Source of the DNA: Schizochytrium sp. TIO01
Lineage: Eukaryota; Sar; Bigyra; Thraustochytrida; Thraustochytriidae
Assembly: GCA_004764695.1 (NCBI GenBank)
Contig: SMSO01000033.1
Location: 1,379,001 to 1,443,000 of the forward strand
DNA: 64,000 nucleotides
Direction of reading: 5' to 3'
Of this stretch, positions 31,602-44,300 are shown piece after piece (the first letter of the stretch is position 1; every line of letters begins with the position of its first letter). Made by a program: the position numbers and the translations under genes. Below the pieces are notes generated by a model that did no database searches, had not been told where the DNA came from, and saw nothing but the letters and a program-made list of their open reading frames with translations.

Positions 31602-34600
31602 ATGTCGGGATCTCATCTGTCCAAGGACTTTTTTGATCTTGTGAAAGCCATCGGCGAATCGAAGAGCAAGCAGGAGGAGGACCGCATTATTGTCAATGAA
31701 GTCCGTACGCTCAAGACGCGGTTTGCAGGCAAGAGCCTTAGCAAAAAAGTGATCAAGGAGAGCCTTGTGCGTATGATCTATGTAGAAATGCTTGGCCATG
31801 ATGCATCTTTCGCATACGTACATGCCATTCAGCTGACAGCATCTGGAGACTTGATGCAGAAGAAGGTGGGCTACCTGACAGCTTCGCTCACGCTTAGCCC
31901 TGAGGACCAATTCAGGTTCATGCTTGTAAACCAACTTCAACGTGATCTTGCTTCTGCGAACATTCTGGAGGTGTCCACAGCGCTCATTGCGCTCTCAAAG
32001 CTCATTACTGGCGAGATGATTCCTGCACTCCTGCCATCTGTGAGCAAACTGCTTTCTCACGAGAACAGTGCTGTACGCAAAAAGGCAATCCTATCTCTGC
32101 ACCGCATTTACCAGCTCGACTCAGATGCTGTGAGTCATCTCAATGAAAATTTTCGCCGTGTCCTCTGCGACAAAGACCCATCTGTGATGGGAGCTTCCCT
32201 CTGCATCCTACACGACATTATCAAAAATGATCCCCCTGGTCAGAAGGACCTCGTGCCTTCCTTCGTCTCTATTCTCAAGCAGATCATTGAGCATAGATTG
32301 CCGAAAGACTTTGACTATCATCGAATCCCAGCTCCCTGGATTCAGATTAAGCTTCTCAAACTTTTGGCCACGCTCGGAGCTAATGACCAGAGAGCAAGTG
32401 AGCAAATGTACGAAGTTATTGGAGATTGTATGAAACGTGCTAACACTGGAATTTACGTGGGTTATGCAATCATTTACGAATGTGTGCGTACAGTGACCAC
32501 CATCTACCCGAATGCTCCTCTGCTCGATGCTGCAGCCGGCGCTATTGCTCGCTTTATTCAAAGTGATAGTCACAACCTCAAGTACCTTGGCGTCACTGGT
32601 CTCGCATCCATTGTTCGCGACCACCCGCGCTATGCAGCCGAGCACCAGATGGTTGTACTCGACTGTCTTGAAGACCCTGATGAGACTCTCAAGCGCAAGA
32701 CTCTGGACCTGCTTTTCCGCATGACCAACCCTGTGAATGCCGAGGTTGTGGTTGATAAGCTCGTCTTTTTTCTTCGCACTGCCGTTGACAAGTTTCTTCG
32801 CCAGGACCTTGTCACGCGCATTTGCCAGCTTGCTGAACGCTACGCGCCTAACAACTTATGGTACATTCGTACAATTAGTAAGGTCTTCGAGCTTGGTGGC
32901 GATCTTGTTGAGGAGGAAATTGCACACAACCTTTTGAGACTTCTGGCCGAAGGAGCTGGAGAGGAAGGTGACGGGTATGAAAACGAAGAGAACCCAGATG
33001 AGGTTATGCGCCGCGAAGCCTGTATTATTTTCTATGACAACTTTGAGCGGTCAAAACTTCCTGATATTCTACTCAGAGTGATGTTTTGGACACTTGGCGA
33101 GTACAGCTATCTCATGGGTACTGAGATTCTGCCTGAGGTTCTCGAGGTCATCTGCGAGGCCGCTCGTCGCCAAGGCATGGCAGCAGACACACGCGGCTAC
33201 GCAGTTACGGCAGTCTTGAAAATATGCGCGCAGCTTGGCCGCTTGCCAAGTGACGCAGCTGACCTCATTGACCATTACGGTTCTTCTATTGACATTGATC
33301 TTCAACAAAAGTGCTACGAGTTCCGTGAGATTGCACGCAACCCTAACACCTTGACTGAGGTTCTCCCCGTTGATGCCTCCTGTGAGGACCTCAGCGACCC
33401 TGACTTTAGCTTTCTCGATGCCTACGTAGACGAAGAGAGAGCAAATGGTAAGTCTGACTATGCTCCGCCTTCTGTGGACGAGGCTGCTGCTCTCGAATAC
33501 GATGATGATGAACTTGCCGCACGGCCTAAAATCACCTCTGAGCCTTCATTGAAGTACGACGCATATGAAAAACCCACAGCTCCGACTCAGATAGCATCGA
33601 GTACCGGAAACTTTAGTCTCAGTTATGGTGCGCCATCTGGCAGTGGCAGCGACTCAAATGGAACAGGGGCATCAGCAAGTTCTATAACTCTGGGTAGCGG
33701 AGCAACATCGAATGGCCTGAACCTGCAGGGCGTCAAGAGTGTATGGGGTTCGTCTGGCTACGCGGGTGGCCCGAGTGCGACTCCACAGCCCACGTCCACA
33801 CCAGAACCCGAATCGCATATGCCAGCTCATGCCAATTCTATGGATTCTTATAGCCAAAGTCTGCAAAACCAGCAGTCTGAACCCTCACAGAGAGAACCTT
33901 CTCCGTCTCCAGCTCCAGCAGCTCCAGAGCCGCCAAAGCCTCGTCAAATCACTGAGCGTGAGCGCATGGCGGCTGCTCTATTTGGTGGTGTAAGTAGTGA
34001 TGCTGGTTTGAGCGGCGTTAGTGGATACTCTGCATCGGCCCCGCCTCCACGCACAGGACCAATGCGCAAACGTGCAAGTGCTGGAGTCGGCAATGCTGCT
34101 CCTGCTACTTCACCCCCTTCCTCCACTGACACGGGGATTGATCTTCTTGGGTTTGGTGATAGCTCAGACGACGTCGCTAGTGCTAATAACAGCCATTCTA
34201 CCAGTACTCAGGCACGAGACAACTCTATGGATCTCTTGTCGGCGTTTGACAGTGGCCCAAGTGGAGGGGGTAGTTCTGATTTTCTCGGCTCTTTCGGGGG
34301 TAACAGCACATCAGCTCCAGCACCGCCTCCATTCTCGCCTGTGCAACTTCAAACCCAAGATTTTGGACAACGCTGGGTTTCTAATCCTGCAGAGTCACGT
34401 TTTGCGGTCGTACTCCAAGGTATCTCAAGCATCCGCGATGTGGCATCTCGCATCACATCAAAACTTGGCTTGAATTGTATCGAGGTTATCGAGCAGACTC
34501 AAGAGGCAATTTTTGCAGGAACTGATTCCAATACTTATGATCTTGCCCTTGTCCACGCCAAGCGTGGGCCCACCGGTGCTGATCTTATCGTTCGCTCCAA

Positions 34601-34655
34601 GGATGCTGCAACTACTGGGCGTATCGCGCAACACTGCCGCTCCTTGCTCCGCTAG
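31602..34655 (+). CDS. AP4E1: AP-4 complex subunit epsilon
   Basis: Large subunit of the AP-4 adaptor, which selects cargo at the trans-Golgi network. 1017 residues from ATG 31602. Residues 1-600 are the adaptin alpha-solenoid trunk, with GHDASFAYVHAIQL, KKVGYL, AVRKKAILSLHRIY and CDKDPSVMGA. The block EHRLPKDFDYHRIPAPWIQI is characteristic of epsilon rather than gamma or alpha. A hinge at about 620-920 is Ser/Pro/Gly-rich and disordered, with several DLL/DF-type short motifs (IDLLGFGD, MDLLSAFD, DFLGSFG) that could bind accessory proteins. The last 100 residues (from QRWVSNP) form a small appendage. No break or intron is visible. Other AP-4 subunits are not in the window. Confidence 0.93.
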   Translation: MSGSHLSKDFFDLVKAIGESKSKQEEDRIIVNEVRTLKTRFAGKSLSKKVIKESLVRMIYVEMLGHDASFAYVHAIQLTASGDLMQKKVGYLTASLTLSPEDQFRFMLVNQLQRDLASANILEVSTALIALSKLITGEMIPALLPSVSKLLSHENSAVRKKAILSLHRIYQLDSDAVSHLNENFRRVLCDKDPSVMGASLCILHDIIKNDPPGQKDLVPSFVSILKQIIEHRLPKDFDYHRIPAPWIQIKLLKLLATLGANDQRASEQMYEVIGDCMKRANTGIYVGYAIIYECVRTVTTIYPNAPLLDAAAGAIARFIQSDSHNLKYLGVTGLASIVRDHPRYAAEHQMVVLDCLEDPDETLKRKTLDLLFRMTNPVNAEVVVDKLVFFLRTAVDKFLRQDLVTRICQLAERYAPNNLWYIRTISKVFELGGDLVEEEIAHNLLRLLAEGAGEEGDGYENEENPDEVMRREACIIFYDNFERSKLPDILLRVMFWTLGEYSYLMGTEILPEVLEVICEAARRQGMAADTRGYAVTAVLKICAQLGRLPSDAADLIDHYGSSIDIDLQQKCYEFREIARNPNTLTEVLPVDASCEDLSDPDFSFLDAYVDEERANGKSDYAPPSVDEAAALEYDDDELAARPKITSEPSLKYDAYEKPTAPTQIASSTGNFSLSYGAPSGSGSDSNGTGASASSITLGSGATSNGLNLQGVKSVWGSSGYAGGPSATPQPTSTPEPESHMPAHANSMDSYSQSLQNQQSEPSQREPSPSPAPAAPEPPKPRQITERERMAAALFGGVSSDAGLSGVSGYSASAPPPRTGPMRKRASAGVGNAAPATSPPSSTDTGIDLLGFGDSSDDVASANNSHSTSTQARDNSMDLLSAFDSGPSGGGSSDFLGSFGGNSTSAPAPPPFSPVQLQTQDFGQRWVSNPAESRFAVVLQGISSIRDVASRITSKLGLNCIEVIEQTQEAIFAGTDSNTYDLALVHAKRGPTGADLIVRSKDAATTGRIAQHCRSLLR

Positions 34656-35322
34656 TAAATCTCAAATATAAGATGGCTTGTTGCGATTCCTTCTTTTTAA
34701 TCATTAAAATTATAAATCGATAGAGTGTCTTTCCGTAGTGAGATATTCCACTCCCAAACTAAGAACCACCTCGGCACTCGATCAAGCATGAAATCAATAG
34801 TTCTATCTCGGTACTGAGCATTTTCTGTTCTTAATGATAGCATGATTGGTGCCTTCTTGAATGCTAGAAATAAAACATAGGTAATACTTTTAAATGGATA
34901 GGCAGTCTCTTCTATTTTCCCCTCTATGAAGAATTATCATTAATCTAAGCTTTCGCTTCATCTGGACAGCCTGTGAGTCTATTTGTGATGTTTCTTTCGC
35001 CAAATGGGTCAGCAAAGCTGTCTCGCTTCGATCAGTCGTTTATTTTCACCTTCTTCCTGTCAGTAATTTTTGGTCTACAATATAGGGACAGTTCATACCT
35101 ATCCTTCCAAATACACCTTAATAATATTATATATAAATATGAATAGTTATATATCTATTAAGGTGTATAGAGCATTTAGACCTCAACGCACATATTGTGG
35201 AGATCTGCTTTGCTTTCTTGGGTCAGTCAGTTCTCACTGATATGAAAAACTAAAACCAAACGTATCCCAAGGTTGATTGTTTGCAGTGGGCAAGTCCACA
35301 ACTCGAATCCACGCTGCGTATA
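34656..35322. other. Intergenic region before the giant repeat gene
   Basis: 667 bp, AT-rich, between two + strand genes. Contains the long inverted repeat at 35111-35168 (separate entry) and no ORF of interest. Confidence 0.5.
35111..35168. repeat. 58-nt AT-rich inverted repeat
   Basis: Outer arms of 13 bp match perfectly (ATACACCTTAATA at 35111-35123, TATTAAGGTGTAT at 35156-35168), with an inner ATATATAA / TTATATAT pairing. A single long hairpin results, about 155 bp upstream of the first ATG of the next gene. It resembles a very small foldback element or a structured leader; no obvious target-site duplication flanks it. Confidence 0.7.
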
Positions 35323-38300
35323 ATGTTTGCAGCTGCTGATGTGCTCAGCAAGATGGAGGCGCTGCGTTCTGAGATGGGCCGCAGCCCTACCAGTGGCGGA
35401 GAATGCCAAAATGTCAAAACTGGCGACGTGGTGCTAGCTAAAATTGCAGGGTGGAAGAAGAGCTATCGTGGAACCGTGAAGTCTGTAGATAAGAGTATGA
35501 GGACGTGCTGCATAGTTTTCGACGACGGGGAAGTTGTTGACGAAGTCCACTTCAGCGAAATTACTCAAGTTATCTCTTCCACTTCAAAGTCTTCATCAAG
35601 CCCAAGTAATACAGGTCAACAAGAAGACGTGCACGAGGGAGACCGTGTCGAAGCGCTAGTAGCTGGCTGGAAAAAACCCTACTCTGGAATCGTGACACGA
35701 GTGGTCGAAGAAGGAGAACTCTTTGAGGTTACTTTTGATGACGGGGAGATTATTGATGATGTGCAACGGACAGAGATTCTAAGCGTCTCCCCCGCAGCAA
35801 AAGCTAGCTTGGCAGATAGCCTCAGCAAATTCAAAGAAGGTCAAGCAGTTCTTGCGAAAATTGAAGGTTGGAAGCAAGCTTATCCCGGGAAGATTGCAGC
35901 TGTTCAGGGCGAGAAATACACTGTTCACTTCGACGACGGGGAAGTACAAGAAAATGTGGATAAGGGCGCAATTCAGGCAATAGACACAAAGCAAAGTCAT
36001 GCTCAACAACCAAAGTTTTACCCAAAACAACATGTGGTTGCACAACTTCCAGGCTGGAAACAATCTTATCCTGGATATGTCCAGGGCCCTGGCTTAAAGG
36101 ATGGCACTTATCACATCGTCTTTGAAGATGGAGAAGAAGAAGAAGCTGTACCATGTGACTGCATTCATGATACAGTGCAAACTATTTCCTCTCCCAAGCA
36201 AAAACGTGGTGTAAGTACTCCACAAGAAGCATCTAGCTATCACTTGAGTGTGGGAAGCTGTGTAACTGCAAAAATTACAGGATGGAAAAAGGCATATCCG
36301 GGCAAAGTAACTAAGGTAAACCCAGACGGAACTTGGCAAGTAACATTCGACGATGGGGAAATCAATGATCATGTTACTCAAGATGAAATTGTGGAGGTTC
36401 AAGAAGAGCAAACAGAGGATGATGATCCTCCAGATTCGCCCCTAGGAAATCAACTGAGTTTAGGAACTCGAGTAGAAGCAAAAGTTGCAGGATGGAAAAA
36501 ACCCTACTCGGGGGAAAATTACAAGTGTAATTGAACCAGAGAAAGTATTTGAGGTCACATTTGACGATGGAGAGGTACTTGGCGATGTCCAGCGGTCAGA
36601 AATCGTCAAGGTGCTGGGACAAGGCACAGCAAAACCTCAATCACAGAGTCAACAAAATCAATACTCAGTTGGTACTCGCATTAGTGCAAAAGTGCAAGGA
36701 TGGAAAAAAGCTTATACAGGAAGAATTGAATCACTGAACCAAGATGGAAAGTCATTCAAGGTTCGTTTTGATGACGGAGAATTCCATAATAATGTTAAAG
36801 CTGAGGAGATTGAGTCAGTCTTAGAACAAGAGTCTCAGAGCAGCAACTCATCAAACGATGATTTAATACCTCTGGGATCTCGTGTCACTGTGAGAATGCC
36901 AGGCTGGAAGCAGGCATACCCAGGTTCAATTAAGTCAATGGATGCGAATGGTGCATACCAAGTTGTTTTCGATGATGGTGAAATTCAAGATAGCGTTCCA
37001 TTTAGCATGATTGAAGAAATCGTGGAAAGCCCGGAGGAAGACTCCTCCTCAAATTCTTCTTCTTCCTCGCCAACATCGACAGAAGAAGACCCTACTAAGT
37101 CTAAGGAACAATTTCCAAAGGCATTAATTGAAGAAGTTCTCCCAACTGGACCAGATACAAACAGCACGGTGATCAAGGGAAATCACAACATGATGGAAGG
37201 ACTCATGAAGAACTCAGGGTTCAGCATAGGAGACAAAGTTCGAGCAAAGATTTCTGGATGGAATGAAGCCTACCCTGGAGTTATTACAAGTGTAAACGAT
37301 GGTGGTTCGTCATATAAAATATCGTTTGATGATGGAGATGTGCAAGACTGTGTTGAAGAAAAGGACATCGAGCAAGCGACAAACGATCAAAAGGCTTTGA
37401 TCAGAGAGAAAGTAAGCTCGACAAAAAATTCTATGAAGATAGGTGCTCGCGTATGCGTAAAACTTCAGAATTGGAAGCAGGCATACCCTGGGACAATAAC
37501 AGCCGTTGACGCAAACGGTCTTCTGAAAGTAGAGTTTGATGATGGCGAAATTCAAGATGGAGTAGATATCAACAAAGTAGAAGAGGTCCTTTCACATCAT
37601 GAGTCCACGGGTACTGAAGAGAGCTCATCAAACGAAGCAATTCCCGAAGGTTGCCGTGTCTTAGCAAAACTACCTGGCTGGAAACAGGCCTACCCAGGTG
37701 TTATCAACAAAGTATTACATAATGGAAGCTATTCGATAAATTTTGATGATGGTGAGGTCCATGAAAGTGTTGATCCGAGCCTCGTTCAGAAAGAAGGCAC
37801 AGGAAATGCTGATATCGAAAAACAAAGTGTCTCCATTGGCAAGTCAAAAGTCAACATCTTTGATGTCGGGACTCGTATTAAGGCCCAGCTGCCGGGGTGG
37901 AAAAAAGCATATTCAGGTGTCATTACTGCAATCAATCCGTTGAAAGGTATCTGTGAAATTAGGTTTGACGACGGAGAGGTTCATCCTAATGTCTCATTAG
38001 ATCTCGTTGTCTTAGAGTCGAAGCCAGAATCCGCGACGTCTATATCGCTTCTCGCTGTCGGAACGCCAATTTTCGCAAAGCTGGAAGGTTGGAAACAGGA
38101 ATACTCTGGTCGAATTGAGGATGTCACACTTGATGGGAAATATAAAATTGTTTTTCGACGATGGCGAAATTCAGGAAGCTGTTGATCCTATTTTGGTCAG
38201 GCCGAATAACCAACAGCCTGAACGATGCCTAAGCAAACCTACTTTTGAGGTAGGGTCTCGTGTTCAAGCACAATTGAATGGCTGGAAACAACCTTACACT

Positions 38301-41300
38301 GGCAAGGTAACCGACTTTGATATGGCGTCTAACACCTACTCTGTTGAGTTTGATGACGGAGAGCTTCCATGAGCGAATCCCTCTAAGCAATATTGAAGCA
38401 ATACCCGTGAACTCAACGACAGCTCAAGTGCCTGAAGTGTCTTTGAGCCTAAAACCTACCGTTACACTGGCCAAAAGGAGCAAAAATCAAGGCACGAATT
38501 CAAGGCTGGAAAGAAGCCTACTTAGGCACGGTAGCAGATGTTATCAAAAGTGGTTCAGACGTATTTTACCGAGTTGTATTTGACGATGGAGAGGTGCAAG
38601 AACGCGTTAAAACTGAGGAGATTGTAGAGGTATTCAAATCGGCTAATGAAGTTGCAGACCCCTTTGCACCCGGCGAACGTATTAGGGCTCGTTTGAAAAC
38701 GTGGAAGCAACCTTACTCAGGTACGATTCACTCAAAAAATAGAGATGGAACTCTTCATGTTCAGTTTGATGACGGAGAAGTCGTTGAATCTCTGGCGTTA
38801 AGTGACATAGTTGACGAACTAAGTCCACGCAGAGCTACAGATATTGCTAATGATGACGATCTATTAGCCTTTTTAAATGACGAAAAGGACATTCCGCAAT
38901 ACAAGGAAGGTGATCGAGTGGAGTTTAGCGACAACATTGGAGCAGTGCAACGTGGCGTAGTGAAAAGTGTCTCTGAACAACTCGAGTATAGTATTCAGCT
39001 TGATTCTGGCAGAATGGTGCTAGAAACGATCCCCGAATCGAAATTATCTAAAGTGAACAATTCTACAGAAGCAATGAAAACCCTTTTAGTCGATGAAGCT
39101 TTGCCAGCAAAGGTGCTTGATCCTAAGCCTGGAGATATTGTGCTCGCACAACTTCCTTCATGGAAGTCCGCCTATCAGGGAACAATAAAGCGGCTTAATA
39201 TGAAGGATGGATCCTTCAAAATTGTTTTTGATGATGGGGAATCAGTCAATTCTGTGCCAAAGTCATGTATCATCGAAATTGTTTCACAGGGCTCGGCTCA
39301 TGGCAACAGCGGGGAAAGTAGTGGTACTGAACCGTCTTCTTTAGCAACTAGCGGGACGGCGGCCTCCTCTATGACAGCTCCTGATGGGACAGTTTTCACT
39401 GATCAAAAGTCATATAAACGGTACTTGTACGAGAAGTTTTTCTGCTTTAAGAATTGTTCTGGTGATCATAGTACACTTCTTAAAGAACCAGGTTCAATTG
39501 ACGGACAGCCCTTTGACTTACATACCATACATGATTGCACAGTCCGGGTGCTTTGTTGGTCATCGCAAGTTCAAGTTGATAAAATCACAAAGAGCAAGGT
39601 CTTTATTGGACCATGCGAAAGCTCCATCTTTATTCGAGACTGCCAGGACTGCGAATTCACAATTGCATGTCGTCAACTCAGATTACGAGACTGCTCAAAC
39701 TGTACATTCAACCTCTTCTCAAATGTTGATCCAGTCATTGAAACCAGTACTGACTTAATATTCCGCCCTTTCAATGGCGCATACCGTGGGCTTCAAGAGC
39801 ATTTTGCAAAAGCGAGGCTCGACCCTCGTGATAACCACTGGCGACAAATTTTTGACTTCAACAAAGATGGTTGTGACGGGTACGGAGTGCCAGATCCCCA
39901 TTATCAACTTCAAGAAGCAACTAATGGCACGAAGTTGGAATGGGAATGGAGAGAAGAAGACGTTTCTGGACCTGGAGACTGTGTTAATCCTGTGTCGCCA
40001 GATGCTGTTGCCACAACACAGTCAGATGGTGGAGCTACTCATCAGGGGCAATTTACAGAAGAAGGGGCCGCTGCAGGGGCCAAAGAAACAGAGCCTACGT
40101 TTGTATGGGCAAAAGATGTGCCAAAAGACGTTTTGCAGACAGGATTAAAAGTCAAAGTGAATTTTAATCGTGAATCGAATCGACCACGTGCTGGAGACTT
40201 TTATCCGGGCAAAATCCAGGCTATCAATACCGATGAGACTTTTGCTATTGTGTATGATGATGGAGATTTTGAGAAAGACTGCAAGATAGATCACATCAAA
40301 GTTGTTGTCGAGGAATCACTATCTCCTCGTAAAAATCCTGCTTCCTCAGTTGAGAAACCTAAAGATAGTAGTTCCTCATTGGGAAAAACAGAGGACGTAA
40401 ACGACGGAAAATCGGAGTGTGTCTTAGACCCAGTTAGCAGTCATGACACTATCGAGTATGTTTGGGCAAAAGACATTGAACACTTAAGACTATCTGAAAA
40501 ATGCCACGTGCGGGTAAATTTTAATCGTGGTTCAACATTCCCAAACCCTGAAGATTTTTATACAGGTCAGGTGCAGCAAGTCAATCAAGATGGCTCTTTT
40601 TACATCGCGTATGATGATGGAGATCTGGAAGAAGATTGTCAGCTGGAATTTATTCAGATTCGTAAGATTGATGTACTATCTTTGACGTTCAATCAACCAA
40701 CAGTGTTATCAGAAAATATTGACTCAACTGTATCGAAAAAGATCTCTCCTCAGGACAATCAAGATCTTGTTGATGTTAAGACAAAATCAATTGCGAAAGC
40801 AAATACGTCTGCTGTGGTGACTGCCAAGAACAAGAACGCCAAGCCTAGTATTACAGAGAGAGTCAAAGACTCTCAGCCAAAACAGGCAAAAAGTAAAACC
40901 GTTCTTCATGAAACAATAAAGCTAACCGCTGTAGCTAGTAAGAAGCAACAATCTACAAGCGCTCGCAAAAGTAATAAATCGCCTCCTAAGAAGAAAACAG
41001 CATGGATAGGAACAGGGTCCAATCACGGCGTGCCAGTTCCTGTTATGACATTAAGACCTGTCAAATCTGTTGAAGAGGCTCTCGATGCAGAGAATGTCTT
41101 GGTTAATCTGGCTCCAGATGCAGAAAATTTGGATTTCTCGTCTCTTGCAAAAGGTGTTGTCAATGCTGTCAATAGTGATAAGACCCTTGAAGTTGAGTTT
41201 GAAAATGGAGACATTGATACACACGTGGACCTATCTCAATTGCATTTGCTTGTAAATGCTTCTCATAATCGACATCGGAGTAGACCCACCAAAGAGACGC

Positions 41301-44300
41301 GTAGTAAAGAGGACCCAGCGTTAATTACGGGTTTACGGCAGGAGCTCACCAAACTGCGGGAGGACCAGCAAAGAGACCTTGTGCGTATGCAGCGGGAGCG
41401 AAAGGCTCAAGAAGCTCGAATAATCGATGAGAGACGCCGGCAAGCTGAAGACCTTGCGGCCTCTCGCTCGCAGATGCGCCAAGAAATCATGGCACAAACA
41501 CTTCAGAAAGAAATTCAGGAACAGCGAATCTTCCAGCAAAAGCTCATGCAGCAGCATCAAGAGGCCATGGAAAACCTTCAAAAGCGCCTTATTGAACTTC
41601 CGTTGCCCTCAGAGAGTGATATCATGAAGCCTTTACGTTTACCAGATAGTTTACAAGATATCGGAGTAGGTGTTATGCCTCTTGACGAGTTGGAAGCGAT
41701 TAAGGAAGAAATTCAAGAAACTCGTATTGCTCTTCAGCAAGACATGCGAGCAGCAGCCGCTCATACCAAAAAGATGGAGCGCCTCACTCGCGAAAAGGAG
41801 CTTGAACGTGGTTGGAATTCTGGGGCTGGTGGGAAAAGGCCCCCATCTCAATTGCGGGCTACACCCCGGAAACAACACTTTACATCAGGAGGTAAAGAGA
41901 AATTGGAAGTTGGGGCTATTTCTGAAGCAATGGAGGAGTTAGAGGAGGCTAAAAGGCAACGTACAGAATTTTTGATCGCAATGAAACATAGTATGCGACA
42001 GAAGAAAAGGGCATTCCAAAATTCGCAAAGTAATATCAGTATCAAGTACGCTGAGTATAATGGGAACATTGAACGTGCTAAAAAGCTGCTTCTTGGTTTA
42101 TACGAAGGGTATGAGTCAGAGCGGTTAGGTAAAGCTGTTCGTGCCCCTTCACCAGCTGAGATTATCACGCCTCAATGGACTCAAAAAGTTGCCGAACTTC
42201 ACTTGAAACCTCTGGATTTTCGTTCACGTGCTCACAACGATGTAACCTGGCACGAAGTAGGACTCTGCTTATGTAGAATTCAGCTAGAAGGCAAACGATT
42301 TGAACACATTGTTGGGGAAAACGATAAAACTCGTGCAGCTCCTGTCCCTGCTTTAGAGAAAGCTTGGATTGACTGGACGATCGCCAGTAACAAAGAGTTA
42401 CGAAATGTTCGTACAAGTGCTGCACTTGCGCGTAAACTTAATATTTTGGATTCAACTTCTTTGAACGATTCCTTTGCGGAGGGAAATGAAGATGATGTTG
42501 AATTCGATGGGCTTATCTTTACTCATCGTCAATGTGAGCGACGTATTCTTAAACAATCTCGTGTAGAACAGAGTGGTGACTTTGCGAGAGCTCACATAGT
42601 TCCAGATGTCCCATTATCTACCGAAACAAAGCTTCAAAATGCGTTGTTCAAGCGAGTATGCCGTGACACGTGGGCGAAATTGATGCAAGATGCCGAGCTT
42701 GCTGAGGATACGATTGCAGTTCCAGACTCAGTACAAGATGCCCTGGAGCGTTTGCAAGCCTGGGCTAAAGAAGATCATGAAATAAAGAAGGCAGAGGTTG
42801 CTCGAAGGATTAATTCTCGCAAAGCTGATGCGGCCAGAGACTATGAACAGTGGAAACTGTTGAAGGAGAAAACACAAGTTAATTCGCGCACACTCTTACA
42901 GTTGCGAGACAAAGGGCACGAGGGCGATCTTCGAAAGGTTCCATTTCCCCGTCCAGCTGGAGCGCCCTCCAATGTCGCGGCGACATTTGCTCCGGATCGC
43001 GCACTTCCTTTGCGATATGTAGGGAATGGACAAATGCAGTCAGATGAGACCAACTATATGCACGCTGCTCAACGTGTCTCTGTTTCTGCACCTGCACCAT
43101 TGGTGCAAGCATTGAAAATGAAATCAGGACAAAGCGTTTTGCGTGCTTCGCGAGCACAGGATCCTCAAAACCCATGGCGAATCGTTCAGTCCACAGCAAA
43201 AGAGCTTGAGTACATTAATACTCGCCTTGCAGCTGAAGAGTCTGCAGGTCATGAACGCTCACTCCTTGCAAAGCGTGATTTCTTGGCTTGGGAAGGTGCT
43301 GTGAAAGTTGAGCAACGTGTTGAACAAGCTCTTCGAACATTGGATTTTGAACGCCGCTGTATAGTTTCTCCGTGTGGAATTGTTGAAACTGCTGCTGGAT
43401 ATTTGGATACCACTGGGATGGACGAGTGGCTTCTTACAGGGCGTGCGCTTCATGCTTTGCACCACGCTCAATCGCGTTCCTTAGTGCGTGCATGGTCCGA
43501 CTGGACAGTAGATGGTATCACCAGGGTGCTTTGTAAACCTGTTTTGGGTTACGTTCGCTGCTCATTACAGGCAAGCAAAGACGGCATGTACTTAGAACCG
43601 ACTCAGGAAGGAGTTCGTTTTGCAGAAGGATGTATGTTGTTCCTTCTGCGAGACCCTGTTGCACGCCCTGGAGGGCGCCTTTCACCTGAGGGACTTGCCG
43701 TCCAATTAGACCGGAAGACAGGTGATTTGGCTGTTGTAGCTGCAGGGAACCAAGAGAAATCCTCAATAGTTCAGATTCAGTGCGCATTTCAACGCATACC
43801 TCGCACAACCGGAACGATTCTTTACGCTTATCCAGTGCCGACATTACTAGTAAAAGTAATCTTAGGCAGCTCTCTAGCTATGGGCAAAGAAACATCTTCT
43901 TCAACGACAGTGGTGCAATGGGTGAGCCGTCTTCGTGACCGAAACCAGCTTGGGATTCATGTGCGAAGTATTTGCTCAGATCAATGGCGAAAATTCGCGC
44001 CTGGTCTCCGCTGGCTCAGCGATCATTTGAGTGAGACTGATGAAGAGCTCATGGTTCGAGAGATGAATAAATTTAAACGTATGCACTCTAATGAGAAGCT
44101 ACGCGCTCGGCATCTAGAATTAGCTGGTGAGGTAACACTTGCAAGATCTATCCGTGAAAGGCAACTAATACTATGGTCTTCTATACTGAATAACCCAGCG
44201 GTATCTAGCTCATCAGTTGAATTTCAGGAGGAGCTCGGCAAGCAGTATGCAGTAATGTACCGTTTGAACTCTCGAGGTCGCCCAATTGCTGAAAGTGAAA

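Noticed and set aside
31374-31940. 188-codon minus-strand frame overlapping AP-4 epsilon
   Set aside because: Antisense shadow of a clearly coding sequence; no motif.
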